From the NCBI GenBank assembly GCA_946482595.1, contig CAMLSD010000084.1:1-22554 (forward strand): a stretch of DNA of 22,554 nt, written 5' to 3'. Shown one piece after another: positions 15,983-22,554 of the stretch. How positions within the stretch are numbered: position 1 is the stretch's first letter; every line of letters begins with the position of its first letter. Made by a program: the position numbers and the translations under genes. Below the pieces are notes generated by a model, which was not told the DNA's origin, did no database searches, and worked only from the letters and a program-made list of their open reading frames with translations. Source of the DNA: an uncultured Comamonadaceae bacterium. Its GTDB lineage: Bacteria; Pseudomonadota; Gammaproteobacteria; Burkholderiales; Burkholderiaceae.

Positions 15983-16786
15983 ATGAATGCCTTTGTCGAT
16001 TTCAGGAACGTCTGGCTCGCCTACAACGACGAGCTCCTCGCCCGGCAGCAGTTTGCCGTCGAGGAGATCTCGCTGCAGGTGCGCGAGGGCGAGTTCATTG
16101 CCATCGTCGGCCCCTCGGGCTGCGGCAAGTCCACCTTCATGAAGCTGGCCACGGGGCTGAAGCGCCCGTCCAAGGGCAGCATCGTGATTGACGGTCAGCC
16201 GGTCAACGGCCCGTTGAAGATCACCGGCATGGCCTTCCAGGCGCCGTCGCTGCTGCCCTGGCGCACCACCGTGGACAACGTGCTGCTGCCGCTGGAGATC
16301 GTCGAGCCCTACCGCTCGAACTTCAAGGCTCGCCGCGCCGAATACGACGCCAAGGCGCGCCGGCTGCTGCAAAGCGTGGGGCTGGGCGGCTACGAGGACA
16401 AGTTCCCGTGGCAGCTGTCCGGCGGCATGCAGCAACGCGCGTCGATCTGCCGGGCGCTGATCCACGAGCCGCGCATGCTGCTGCTGGACGAACCCTTCGG
16501 CGCGCTGGACGCCTTCACGCGCGAGGAGCTCTGGAACACGCTGCGCGACCTGTGGACGCAACAGCGCTTCAACGTGATCCTGGTGACACACGACCTGCGC
16601 GAGGCGGTGTATCTCGCCGACACGGTGTACGTGATGAGCAAGAGCCCCGGGCGCATCCTGCACCGCCGCGAGATCGACCTGCCCCGCCCGCGCGACCTTG
16701 AAATCACCTACACCGAGAAGTTCACCGCCCTCGTGCATGAACTGCGCGGTCACATCGGCGCCATCCGCGACGGGCGCCCGGCCTGA
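15983..16786 (+). CDS. ABC transporter ATP-binding protein, NitT/TauT type
   Basis: A 267-residue ATPase. All canonical motifs are intact: Walker A GPSGCGKST (about residue 44), Q-loop AFQAPSLLPW, signature LSGGMQQR, Walker B MLLLDEPFGALD and H-loop VTHDLREAVYLAD. The PSLLPWRTTVDNVLLPLEI segment is typical of SsuB/TauB/ThiZ-like subunits. The insertion EIVEPYRSNFKARRAEYDAKARRLL and the tail ending in GHIGAIRDGRPA are not unusual. It drives import by the flanking binding protein and permease. A plausible alternative start is absent; the ATG opens MNAFVDFRNVWLAYN. Confidence 0.96.
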   Translation: MNAFVDFRNVWLAYNDELLARQQFAVEEISLQVREGEFIAIVGPSGCGKSTFMKLATGLKRPSKGSIVIDGQPVNGPLKITGMAFQAPSLLPWRTTVDNVLLPLEIVEPYRSNFKARRAEYDAKARRLLQSVGLGGYEDKFPWQLSGGMQQRASICRALIHEPRMLLLDEPFGALDAFTREELWNTLRDLWTQQRFNVILVTHDLREAVYLADTVYVMSKSPGRILHRREIDLPRPRDLEITYTEKFTALVHELRGHIGAIRDGRPA

Positions 16787-16828
16787 GGCGCACCGCCCAC
16801 CGCCGAGCGCCTTCCCTGGGACATCCTC

Positions 16829-17593
16829 ATGAACAACAACAGGCAATTCGAACGCTGGGCGCCGTGGCTGCTGCTGGTGGCGGTGCTGGTGCTGTGGCAG
16901 GCCATCTGCACCGGCTTCCAGGTCTCGGAGTTCATCTTCCCGAGCCCGGCCCGCATCTGGGAGCAGATGGTCGAGTTCCGCGGCGAGATCCTCAAGCATT
17001 CGTGGCGCACCTTCTGGGTCACGATGGCCGGCTTTGGCATTGCCATCGTGGTCGGTGTGCTGCTCGGCTTCCTGATCGGCAGCTCACGCCTGGCCTATGC
17101 GGCCGTCTACCCGCTGATGACCGCCTTCAACGCCCTGCCCAAGGCGGCCTTCGTGCCCATCCTGGTGGTGTGGTTCGGCATCGGTGTGGGGCCGGCGGTG
17201 CTGACGGCCTTCCTGATCTCGTTTTTCCCGATCACGGTGAACATCGCCACCGGCCTGGCCACGCTCGAGCCTGAACTCGAAGACGTGCTGCGGGTGCTCG
17301 GCGCACGCCGGTGGGACGTGCTGATCAAGGTGGGCCTGCCACGCTCGATGCCGTACTTCTACGGCTCGCTCAAGGTCGCGATCACACTGGCTTTCGTGGG
17401 CACGACGGTATCCGAGATGCAGGCCGCCAACGAAGGCATCGGCTACCTGCTGGTGTCGGCCGGCTCGGCCATGCAGATGGGGCTGGCCTTTGCCGGGCTG
17501 GTGGCCGTGGGCATCATGGCCATGGCGATGTACGAGCTGTTCGCCTGGGTCGAGAAGCGCACGACGGGCTGGGCCCATCGCGGCTCGCACTGA
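16829..17593 (+). CDS. ABC transporter permease, NitT/TauT type
   Basis: A 254-residue inner-membrane permease of the binding-protein-dependent transport family. About six membrane segments are visible (WAPWLLLVAVLVLWQAI; VTMAGFGIAIVVGVLLGFLI; the PLMTAFNALPKAAFVPILVVWFGIG region; VLTAFLISFFPITVNIATGL; ITLAFVGTTVSEMQ; LVAVGIMAMAMYELFAWV). The cytoplasmic EAA-like loop contacting the ATPase is ELEDVLRVLGARRWDVLIKVGLPRSMPYF. It starts 42 nt after the ATPase gene and closes the transporter operon. Only one permease gene is present, so it should act as a homodimer. Confidence 0.95.
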   Translation: MNNNRQFERWAPWLLLVAVLVLWQAICTGFQVSEFIFPSPARIWEQMVEFRGEILKHSWRTFWVTMAGFGIAIVVGVLLGFLIGSSRLAYAAVYPLMTAFNALPKAAFVPILVVWFGIGVGPAVLTAFLISFFPITVNIATGLATLEPELEDVLRVLGARRWDVLIKVGLPRSMPYFYGSLKVAITLAFVGTTVSEMQAANEGIGYLLVSAGSAMQMGLAFAGLVAVGIMAMAMYELFAWVEKRTTGWAHRGSH

Positions 17594-17692
17594 AGCGGCC
17601 ACCGCCCCCCATGTTCTAGGGAACCGGCCACGGCCGGATCGGGCCATGCGTCTGCGAGAATGGCCCCATCCACGGTTCGGGGGCACAAGAGG
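17594..17692. promoter_or_regulatory. Gap between transporter and KAS III operons, with a candidate promoter
   Basis: 99 bp. A short stem CCGGC/GCCGG with a 4-nt loop (17624-17637) has no T run. TGCGAGAAT (17653-17661) could be an extended -10 for the downstream operon. Evidence for both is weak. Confidence 0.25.
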
Positions 17693-18733
17693 ATGAGTCA
17701 GGCGCAGATCGGGGGGTTTCGCATCGCGGGCGTGAGCACCTGCGTGCCGCCCGGTGTGGTCGACAACCTGGCGCAGGGCGAGGCGTTTGGCGCCGAAGAG
17801 GTGCGCAAGGTCGTGGCCATGGCTGGTGTACGCCAGCGCCGCGTGGTCGAAGCGGGTGTGACCGCCGCCGACCTGTGCTTCGAGGCCGCCGAAACCCTGC
17901 TGGCCCGCCTGGGCTGGAGCCGCGAGTCGGTGACCGGGCTGATCCTCGTCACCCAGTCGCCCGACTACTGGCTGCCTTCGTCGAGCTGCATGCTGCATCA
18001 GTGGCTGGGCCTGTCGAGCGACTGCGCCGCCTTCGACGTCGGCCTGGGCTGCTCGGGCTACCCCTACGGCCTGTACCTGGCCGCCTGCATGATGCGTGGC
18101 GGCGGGCACCAGCGCATCCTGATGCTGCACGGCGAAACGCCGAGCCGCTTCCCCGGCCCTGATGACCATGCCACCACCTTGCTGTTCAGCGACGCCGGCT
18201 CGGCCACCGCGCTCGAACTCGACCCCGAGGCCCCGCCAGCGTCGTTCTGCCTGCACACCGACGGCCGCGGTCACGGCGGGCTGATCATCCGCGGCGGCGG
18301 CTTCCGCGACCGGGAACCCGCCAACCCGGCCGACCGTCACCTGTTCATGGACGGCGCGGCCATCTTCAATTTCACGATCAAGCGGGTGCCCCCGCTGATC
18401 ACCGACCTGCTGACGCTGTCGAAGCGCAGCATCGACGACATCGACAGCTTCGTGCTGCACCAGTCCAACCGCTTCATCATGAAGCACCTGGCCAAGAAGT
18501 GCGGCCTGCCCGAGAGCAAGGTCCCGCTGATCCTCGAAGACACCGGCAACTGCGGCGGTCCGTCGGTCGCGGTCACCTGGACCCGCACCACACCGGCCGA
18601 ACGCAGTGCAAGCCTGCGTTCCATGCTGATCGGCTATGGTGTGGGCCTGTCCTGGGCCGGTTGTGTGGTCGATCTGCCGCCCCAGGCCGCCCTGCTGCAC
18701 GCCGACTACACCGGCTTGCTGGCCCGCCAATGA
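17693..18733 (+). CDS. 3-oxoacyl-ACP synthase III-like condensing enzyme
   Basis: A 346-residue thiolase-fold protein of the FabH/KAS III type. The catalytic triad is complete: Cys120 in VGLGCSGYPYG, His256 in FVLHQSNRF and Asn286 in DTGNCGGPS. It begins IGGFRIAGVSTCVPPGVVDN, like family members from secondary pathways, and lacks close resemblance to housekeeping FabH (DTGNCGG in place of the usual YGNT-type context). It could condense an acyl-CoA with a malonyl-ACP, or transfer an acyl group. Followed by an ACP, it is probably devoted to a special product. ATG at 17693 is chosen because it starts the family N-terminus; an in-frame ATG at 17660 would add eleven residues and cannot be excluded, since AAGAGG sits very close to 17693. 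Confidence 0.9.
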   Translation: MSQAQIGGFRIAGVSTCVPPGVVDNLAQGEAFGAEEVRKVVAMAGVRQRRVVEAGVTAADLCFEAAETLLARLGWSRESVTGLILVTQSPDYWLPSSSCMLHQWLGLSSDCAAFDVGLGCSGYPYGLYLAACMMRGGGHQRILMLHGETPSRFPGPDDHATTLLFSDAGSATALELDPEAPPASFCLHTDGRGHGGLIIRGGGFRDREPANPADRHLFMDGAAIFNFTIKRVPPLITDLLTLSKRSIDDIDSFVLHQSNRFIMKHLAKKCGLPESKVPLILEDTGNCGGPSVAVTWTRTTPAERSASLRSMLIGYGVGLSWAGCVVDLPPQAALLHADYTGLLARQ

Positions 18734-18800
18734 TCCAGCCCACCGCACCGCAGGCCCGAATGCAGCACGCCACCGGGCCGCGCCGCCCCGAGGAACCGCA

Positions 18801-19049
18801 TTGACGAAGATCACGCTTCAACAGGCGCTCGACATGCTCGGCGAGGCCTTCATGGAACCCGCCAGCGAGCTCCCGCTGGATCGCTCGCGCGACAGCATCC
18901 CCGGTTGGGACTCGATGGGCGCCCTGGCGCTCATCGCCGAGATCGACGAGCGCTTCGGCATCGAACTCAGCGCCGAAGAATCGCGCCAGATGACACGCAT
19001 CGGCGACGCCCTGGACTTCCTGCGCAAGCATGACCTCCTTGCCGACTGA
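18801..19049 (+). CDS. Acyl carrier protein with TTG start
   Basis: An 82-residue acyl carrier protein. The phosphopantetheine attachment serine is Ser38 in GWDSMGALALIAEIDERFGIEL, the usual helix II context. The tail TRIGDALDFLRKHDLLAD is the typical helix IV. The start is TTG at 18801, supported by AGGA seven bases upstream and by the family N-terminus (TKITLQQALDMLGEAF); no ATG is suitably placed. A 67-nt gap separates it from the KAS III gene and its 3' end overlaps the GNAT gene by 20 nt. It probably carries the product of the AMP-forming ligase or KAS III in this operon rather than serving general fatty acid synthesis, which has its own AcpP. Confidence 0.92.
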   Translation: MTKITLQQALDMLGEAFMEPASELPLDRSRDSIPGWDSMGALALIAEIDERFGIELSAEESRQMTRIGDALDFLRKHDLLAD

Positions 19050-20211
19050 GGCCCCTGCCGCGCCGCCGGCGCGCCGCGCCGTGCCGTTTGCGAGCACCAC
19101 ACGCATCGTTGCGCGCGGACTGGGCATGACGGCCGACGCGCTGACCAGCGCCTTCCGCCCGGCGCGGCTGGACGACCTGCCCGACATCGTGGCGCTGCGC
19201 CAGCGCGGCATCGACACCCGCATCCTCTGGAACGACACCGCCTACCTGTCCTGGCGCTACCGGCTCGGGCGGCCCGGCGAAGGTCTGGGCGAGCTGTGGG
19301 TGGTGCGTGACGGCGCCGACCTGCTGGGCATGATCGGCACCCAGGACTGCACGCTGCACACCCGCGAGCGCCGCTACAGCGGCGTGCAGGTCATGGACGT
19401 GCTGGTCCACCCCCGGGTGGCGGATGCCGGCCTGGGCATCTGGATGAACCAGGCCCTGTTCCAGCGCCATGAGTTCGTGCTGGCCGTGGGTGCCAACGCC
19501 AATTCGCACGGCATCGTGACGCGGCTGTTCACCCACCAGATGGCGCGCAATGCGTATGCCTACCCGATCGACCTGGGCAACTACATGGCGCGACGGCTGG
19601 GTTCCGACCTGATCGGCCAGCCGCTGGGCCAGGCCGCCGGGCGCATGCTGGGCGCCTGGCATGCGCTGCGTCGCGCCCGCCTGCCGGCCGGCGTGGCCCT
19701 GCGGGCGCTGACACGCTTCACAGCAGCCGATGTCGACAGCCTGAATGCCAGCGGTGCCGACCCGCAGGACGTGCGCATCGAGTGGAGCGCCGAGCGGCTC
19801 AACCACCGCACCTTCGACAACCCGCGCGCGCCCTACGCCGTCACGGCGGCCTGGCGCGGCGACCAGTGCGTGGGTTATGTGGCTTCGCGCATCGTCGAGC
19901 GCGAGCAGGCTGCCCCCTACGTGCACCTGCTCGACTGGCGGGTGCCGGCGCACGACGGTGCCGCCGTGTTCGGCGGGCTGCTGGGCGGGCTGATCGCCCA
20001 GGGGCGCCGGCACGGTTGCACCACCATCCTGACCGACCTGCTGCATGCCGCCGGTGAACGCATGCTGACCGAGGCCGGCTTTCGCACCGGCCGGCCCATG
20101 CCGTACAAGATCGTCGGCCTCTATACCGAGCTGCCCGGCCTGGCCCAACGGGCCGGCGAGCCGGGCCGCTGGCGCATCACCGACATCGCCTCCGATGTCG
20201 ACGGGCTGTAG
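19030..20211 (+). CDS. Tandem GNAT-like acyltransferase
   Basis: A 393-residue protein with two GNAT-like halves. The first (residues about 40-180) has FRPARLDDLPDIVALR, YLSWRYRLGRPGEG, and the acyl-CoA binding strand-helix VMDVLVHPRVADAGLGIWMNQALF, with a degenerate glycine motif. The second (about 245-380) repeats the pattern, with LNHRTFDNPRAPYAVTAAWRGDQCVGYVASR and a region ending TEAGFRTGRPMPYKIVG. Such proteins occur in polysaccharide and secondary-metabolite loci. It may transfer the ACP-bound acyl group to an amine or hydroxyl; acceptor unknown. The ATG at 19030 overlaps the ACP gene; ATG 19126 (MTADALTSAFRP) is an alternative start and would remove a 32-residue low-complexity leader. 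Confidence 0.75.
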   Translation: MTSLPTEAPAAPPARRAVPFASTTRIVARGLGMTADALTSAFRPARLDDLPDIVALRQRGIDTRILWNDTAYLSWRYRLGRPGEGLGELWVVRDGADLLGMIGTQDCTLHTRERRYSGVQVMDVLVHPRVADAGLGIWMNQALFQRHEFVLAVGANANSHGIVTRLFTHQMARNAYAYPIDLGNYMARRLGSDLIGQPLGQAAGRMLGAWHALRRARLPAGVALRALTRFTAADVDSLNASGADPQDVRIEWSAERLNHRTFDNPRAPYAVTAAWRGDQCVGYVASRIVEREQAAPYVHLLDWRVPAHDGAAVFGGLLGGLIAQGRRHGCTTILTDLLHAAGERMLTEAGFRTGRPMPYKIVGLYTELPGLAQRAGEPGRWRITDIASDVDGL

Positions 20212-20232
20212 CGCACCATCGCGGGCAACATC

Positions 20233-22185
20233 ATGTGTGGCATTGCCGGCCTGATCACCGCACAGGGCGCCCCCCGGCCCGACGGCGCGGCACTGCGCAG
20301 CATGATCGATGCGCTGCATCACCGCGGGCCTGACGGCAGCCGCACCCTGCTCGACGGGCCGGTCGGCATGGCCCATGCCCGGCTGTCCATCATCGACCTC
20401 GAAGGGGGCTGGCAGCCCATCAACAACGAGGACGACAGCGTGCGCGTGGTCTTCAACGGCGAGATCTTCAACCACATCGAGCTGCGCGAGGCGCTGGAGC
20501 GGCAGGGCCATCGCTTCTACACGCACTCCGACACCGAAGTGCTGGTGCACCTGTACGAAGAACATGGCGACGCCTTCGTCACGCACCTGAACGGCCAGTT
20601 TGCGCTGATGCTGCATGACCGCAGGCGCCGACGTGTGGTGGTGGCACGCGACCGCGTGGGTATCCGCCCGGTGTTCTACACGCGCGTGCGCGGCGGACTG
20701 GCCCTGGCCTCCGAGGTCAAGGCCCTGTTCACGCTGCCCGAGGTGCCACGGCAGCTCGACCCCCTGGTGCTCGGCGAGGTCTTCACGTTCTGGAGCCCGC
20801 TGGCCGGGCGCACCAGCTTTGCCGGCATCGAGCAGCTGCCGGCCGGTCACCTGATGATGATCGAGCTGGATGCGCCCGAACTGCAGCCGCGCATCACGGC
20901 CTACTGGGACTGGACGTTCCCGCCCGCCGTTGAGCCCGACCCGGTGGACGAGGACCGCTGCGCCGATGAACTGCACGCGCTGCTGGTCGACGCGGTGCGG
21001 CTGCAACTGCGTGCCGACGTGCCGGTCGGTGCCTACCTGAGCGGCGGGCTCGACTCGTCGGTCATCACGGCGCTGATCCGCGGCTACACCACCACGCCCT
21101 TGCGCACGTTCTCGCTCGGCTTCGAGGACGCCGAGTTCGACGAACGCGAGCACCAGCGCGCGCTGGTGGCCCACCTGGGCACACAGCACAGCGAGATCGT
21201 CGTCGACCGGAGCACGATCGGCCGGCACTTCCCGCGGGCGGTGTGGCATGCCGAGATGCCGCTCGTGCGCACCGCCCCCACGCCGCTGATGCTGCTGGCT
21301 GGCCATGTGCGCGAGCAGGGCTACCGGGTGGTGCTGACCGGTGAAGGCGCGGACGAGGTCTTTGCCGGCTACGACATCTTCAAGGAAGCCGCGATCCGCC
21401 GCTTCATGGCGCGCCAGCCGAGCAGCACCTGGCGGCCCCGGCTGCTGGAGCGGCTCTACCCTTACCTGCAGGCCTCACCGGGCCGAGGGCGCGGGTTTGC
21501 CGCCGGATTTTTCGGTGCCGACCTCGGCCGGCCCGACGACCCCGGGTTTGCACACGCCACCCGCATGCGCAGCACGCAGCGCATCTGGAACTTCCTGCAT
21601 CCCGAGCTGCGCACACGGCTGCAGGCCTGGGACGCCCAGGCCGCCCTGGCGGCTGACCTGCCCGCCGGTTTTGGCCGCTGGAGCGCCCTGGGCCGCGACC
21701 AGTACATCGAAGCACACACGCTGCTTTCAGGCTACCTGCTCAGCGCCCAGGGCGACCGCATGGCCATGGCGCACTCGATCGAGGCCCGCTTCCCCTTCCT
21801 CGACCACCGCGTGATCGAGTTTGCCAACCGCCTGCCGCCGCGACTCAAGCTGCGCGGCCTGCTGGAAAAGTCCATCCTGCGCCGCGCAACGGCACGCGAC
21901 CTGCCGCCGCGCATCGTCACCCGCACCAAACAACCCTACCGCGCCCCGGACAGCGCCTGCTTCTTCACGCAGGGGCAGTTGCAGCCCTGGGCGGCCGAAC
22001 TGCTGTCGCCCGCCCGCCTGGACGCCACCGGCCTGTTCGACGCCACCGCCGTGGGCCGCCTGGTCGAGAAGTGCCGCGCCGGCCGGGCCATCGGCTTCCC
22101 CGACAACATGGCCTTTGTCGGCGTGCTGTCCACGATGCTGCTGCAGCACCAGCACGTGGAACAACGCGGCCTGGTCTCGACCTGA
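20233..22185 (+). CDS. Asparagine synthetase B-like glutamine-dependent amidotransferase
   Basis: A 650-residue protein. The N-terminal glutaminase domain begins MCGIAGLI with catalytic Cys2, and shows HRGPDG, ARLSIIDL and FNGEIFN. From about residue 245 the synthetase domain has the ATP pyrophosphatase loop SGGLDSS (270-276), then TGEGADEVFAGYD and DRMAMAHSIEARFPFLDHRVIEFA. Both active sites look intact. It is longer than E. coli AsnB (about 554 residues), in line with the AsnB-like enzymes of exopolysaccharide and peptide loci that amidate carboxylates other than aspartate. It begins 21 nt after the GNAT gene and ends 9 nt before the ligase. True asparagine synthesis cannot be ruled out, but the neighbours argue for a specialised substrate. 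Confidence 0.93.
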   Translation: MCGIAGLITAQGAPRPDGAALRSMIDALHHRGPDGSRTLLDGPVGMAHARLSIIDLEGGWQPINNEDDSVRVVFNGEIFNHIELREALERQGHRFYTHSDTEVLVHLYEEHGDAFVTHLNGQFALMLHDRRRRRVVVARDRVGIRPVFYTRVRGGLALASEVKALFTLPEVPRQLDPLVLGEVFTFWSPLAGRTSFAGIEQLPAGHLMMIELDAPELQPRITAYWDWTFPPAVEPDPVDEDRCADELHALLVDAVRLQLRADVPVGAYLSGGLDSSVITALIRGYTTTPLRTFSLGFEDAEFDEREHQRALVAHLGTQHSEIVVDRSTIGRHFPRAVWHAEMPLVRTAPTPLMLLAGHVREQGYRVVLTGEGADEVFAGYDIFKEAAIRRFMARQPSSTWRPRLLERLYPYLQASPGRGRGFAAGFFGADLGRPDDPGFAHATRMRSTQRIWNFLHPELRTRLQAWDAQAALAADLPAGFGRWSALGRDQYIEAHTLLSGYLLSAQGDRMAMAHSIEARFPFLDHRVIEFANRLPPRLKLRGLLEKSILRRATARDLPPRIVTRTKQPYRAPDSACFFTQGQLQPWAAELLSPARLDATGLFDATAVGRLVEKCRAGRAIGFPDNMAFVGVLSTMLLQHQHVEQRGLVST

Positions 22186-22194
22186 GGAAACCCC

Positions 22195-22554
22195 ATGCCG
22201 CTGAGCCAGGCCTTGATCGACAGCGCCGAGCGCTGGCCGCACCAGACAGCGCTGGTGTGCGGGTCGCAGCGGCTCGACCGTCGGGAACTGCACCGGCAGG
22301 TCGTGGCACTGGCTGGCGCGCTGCAGACCGAGGCCGGCGTGCAGGCCGGCGACCGCGTGGCCCTGATGCTCGACAACAGTGTCGAGATGGTCTGTGCGCT
22401 GCATGCGGTGTGGCACCTGGGTGCCGTGTGCGTGACCATCAATCCGCTCACCCGCAGCGACAAGCTGCAGGCCCTGCTGGCCAGCACGCGCAGCGCCTGC
22501 CTGCTCACCCAGGCCAGTCTGGCACCGGTGTGGCAGCCGGTGCTGGGCACGGTG
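22195..22554 (+). CDS. AMP-forming acyl-CoA synthetase / ligase, N-terminal part (cut by window end)
   Basis: The first 120 residues of an adenylate-forming enzyme. MPLSQALIDSAERWPHQTALVCGSQRLDRRELHRQVVALAGALQ and VQAGDRVALMLDNSVEMVCALHAVWHLGAVCVTINPLTRSDKLQALLASTRSACLLT match the N-terminal domain of the ANL superfamily. The P-loop and substrate pocket lie beyond the edge, so the substrate cannot be predicted. GAGGAAA stands just before the ATG and the gap to the AsnB-like gene is 9 nt. It likely activates a fatty, amino or hydroxy acid for loading on the ACP encoded upstream. The ACP/ligase/AsnB combination recalls exosortase-A-associated loci. Confidence 0.9.
   Translation, partial: MPLSQALIDSAERWPHQTALVCGSQRLDRRELHRQVVALAGALQTEAGVQAGDRVALMLDNSVEMVCALHAVWHLGAVCVTINPLTRSDKLQALLASTRSACLLTQASLAPVWQPVLGTV

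Noticed and set aside
18967..21306. 779-codon open frame on the minus strand opposite the GNAT and AsnB-like genes
   Set aside because: No recognisable domain, and the opposite strand carries clear protein families over the whole length.

Overview
The window is GC-rich, densely coded DNA that looks like a chromosomal segment of a betaproteobacterium of the order Burkholderiales. The grounds are the hemX-hemY pair, the purine-catabolism gene set with a urate hydroxylase of the PuuD type, and the codon usage. This is inferred from gene content; no species is claimed.

Layout. (1) Positions 1-1551, minus strand: the 5' part of a type I restriction-modification operon. It holds a small ribbon-helix-helix protein, a possible 15-codon bridging ORF and hsdM, which runs off the left edge. 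It lies on the 3' side of a tRNA-Arg(ACG) gene (1765-1841), a classic island boundary, although no integrase is visible. (2) 1879-4243, minus: hemY and hemX, without hemC/hemD beside them. (3) 4287-10962: a urate degradation island. puuD and uraH are on the minus strand. A GntR/FCD regulator, puuE, a uraD-allC fusion and an atypical M20-family gene are on the plus strand. Together they would take urate through 5-hydroxyisourate, OHCU and allantoin to allantoate and beyond. Two near-identical palindromes with the core TGTATACA, one in the uraH/gntR divergent region and one before puuD, are the likely operators of the GntR protein. (4) 10985-14580, minus: a two-subunit molybdenum hydroxylase of the isoquinoline-oxidoreductase type (2Fe-2S small subunit; Tat-exported, possibly lipid-anchored large subunit) with an AraC-family regulator behind it. 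(5) 14851-17593, plus: a complete NitT/TauT-type ABC importer, divergent from the hydroxylase. (6) 17693 to the right edge, plus: a compact operon of a KAS III-like synthase, an acyl carrier protein with a TTG start, a two-domain GNAT-like protein, an AsnB-like amidotransferase and an AMP-forming ligase cut by the window end.

Regions 3-5 probably form one nitrogen-scavenging block: uptake of a heterocycle, possibly its hydroxylation, then urate ring opening and nitrogen release. The importer and hydroxylase lack the TGTATACA operator, so they are likely controlled separately, perhaps by the AraC protein. Region 6 is unrelated biochemically. It has the parts to activate an acyl or amino-acyl group, carry it on an ACP, condense or transfer it and amidate a product. 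It resembles accessory genes seen in exopolysaccharide or glycan-decoration loci, but I do not recognise this exact set as a named pathway, and it is the best candidate for an undescribed system here.
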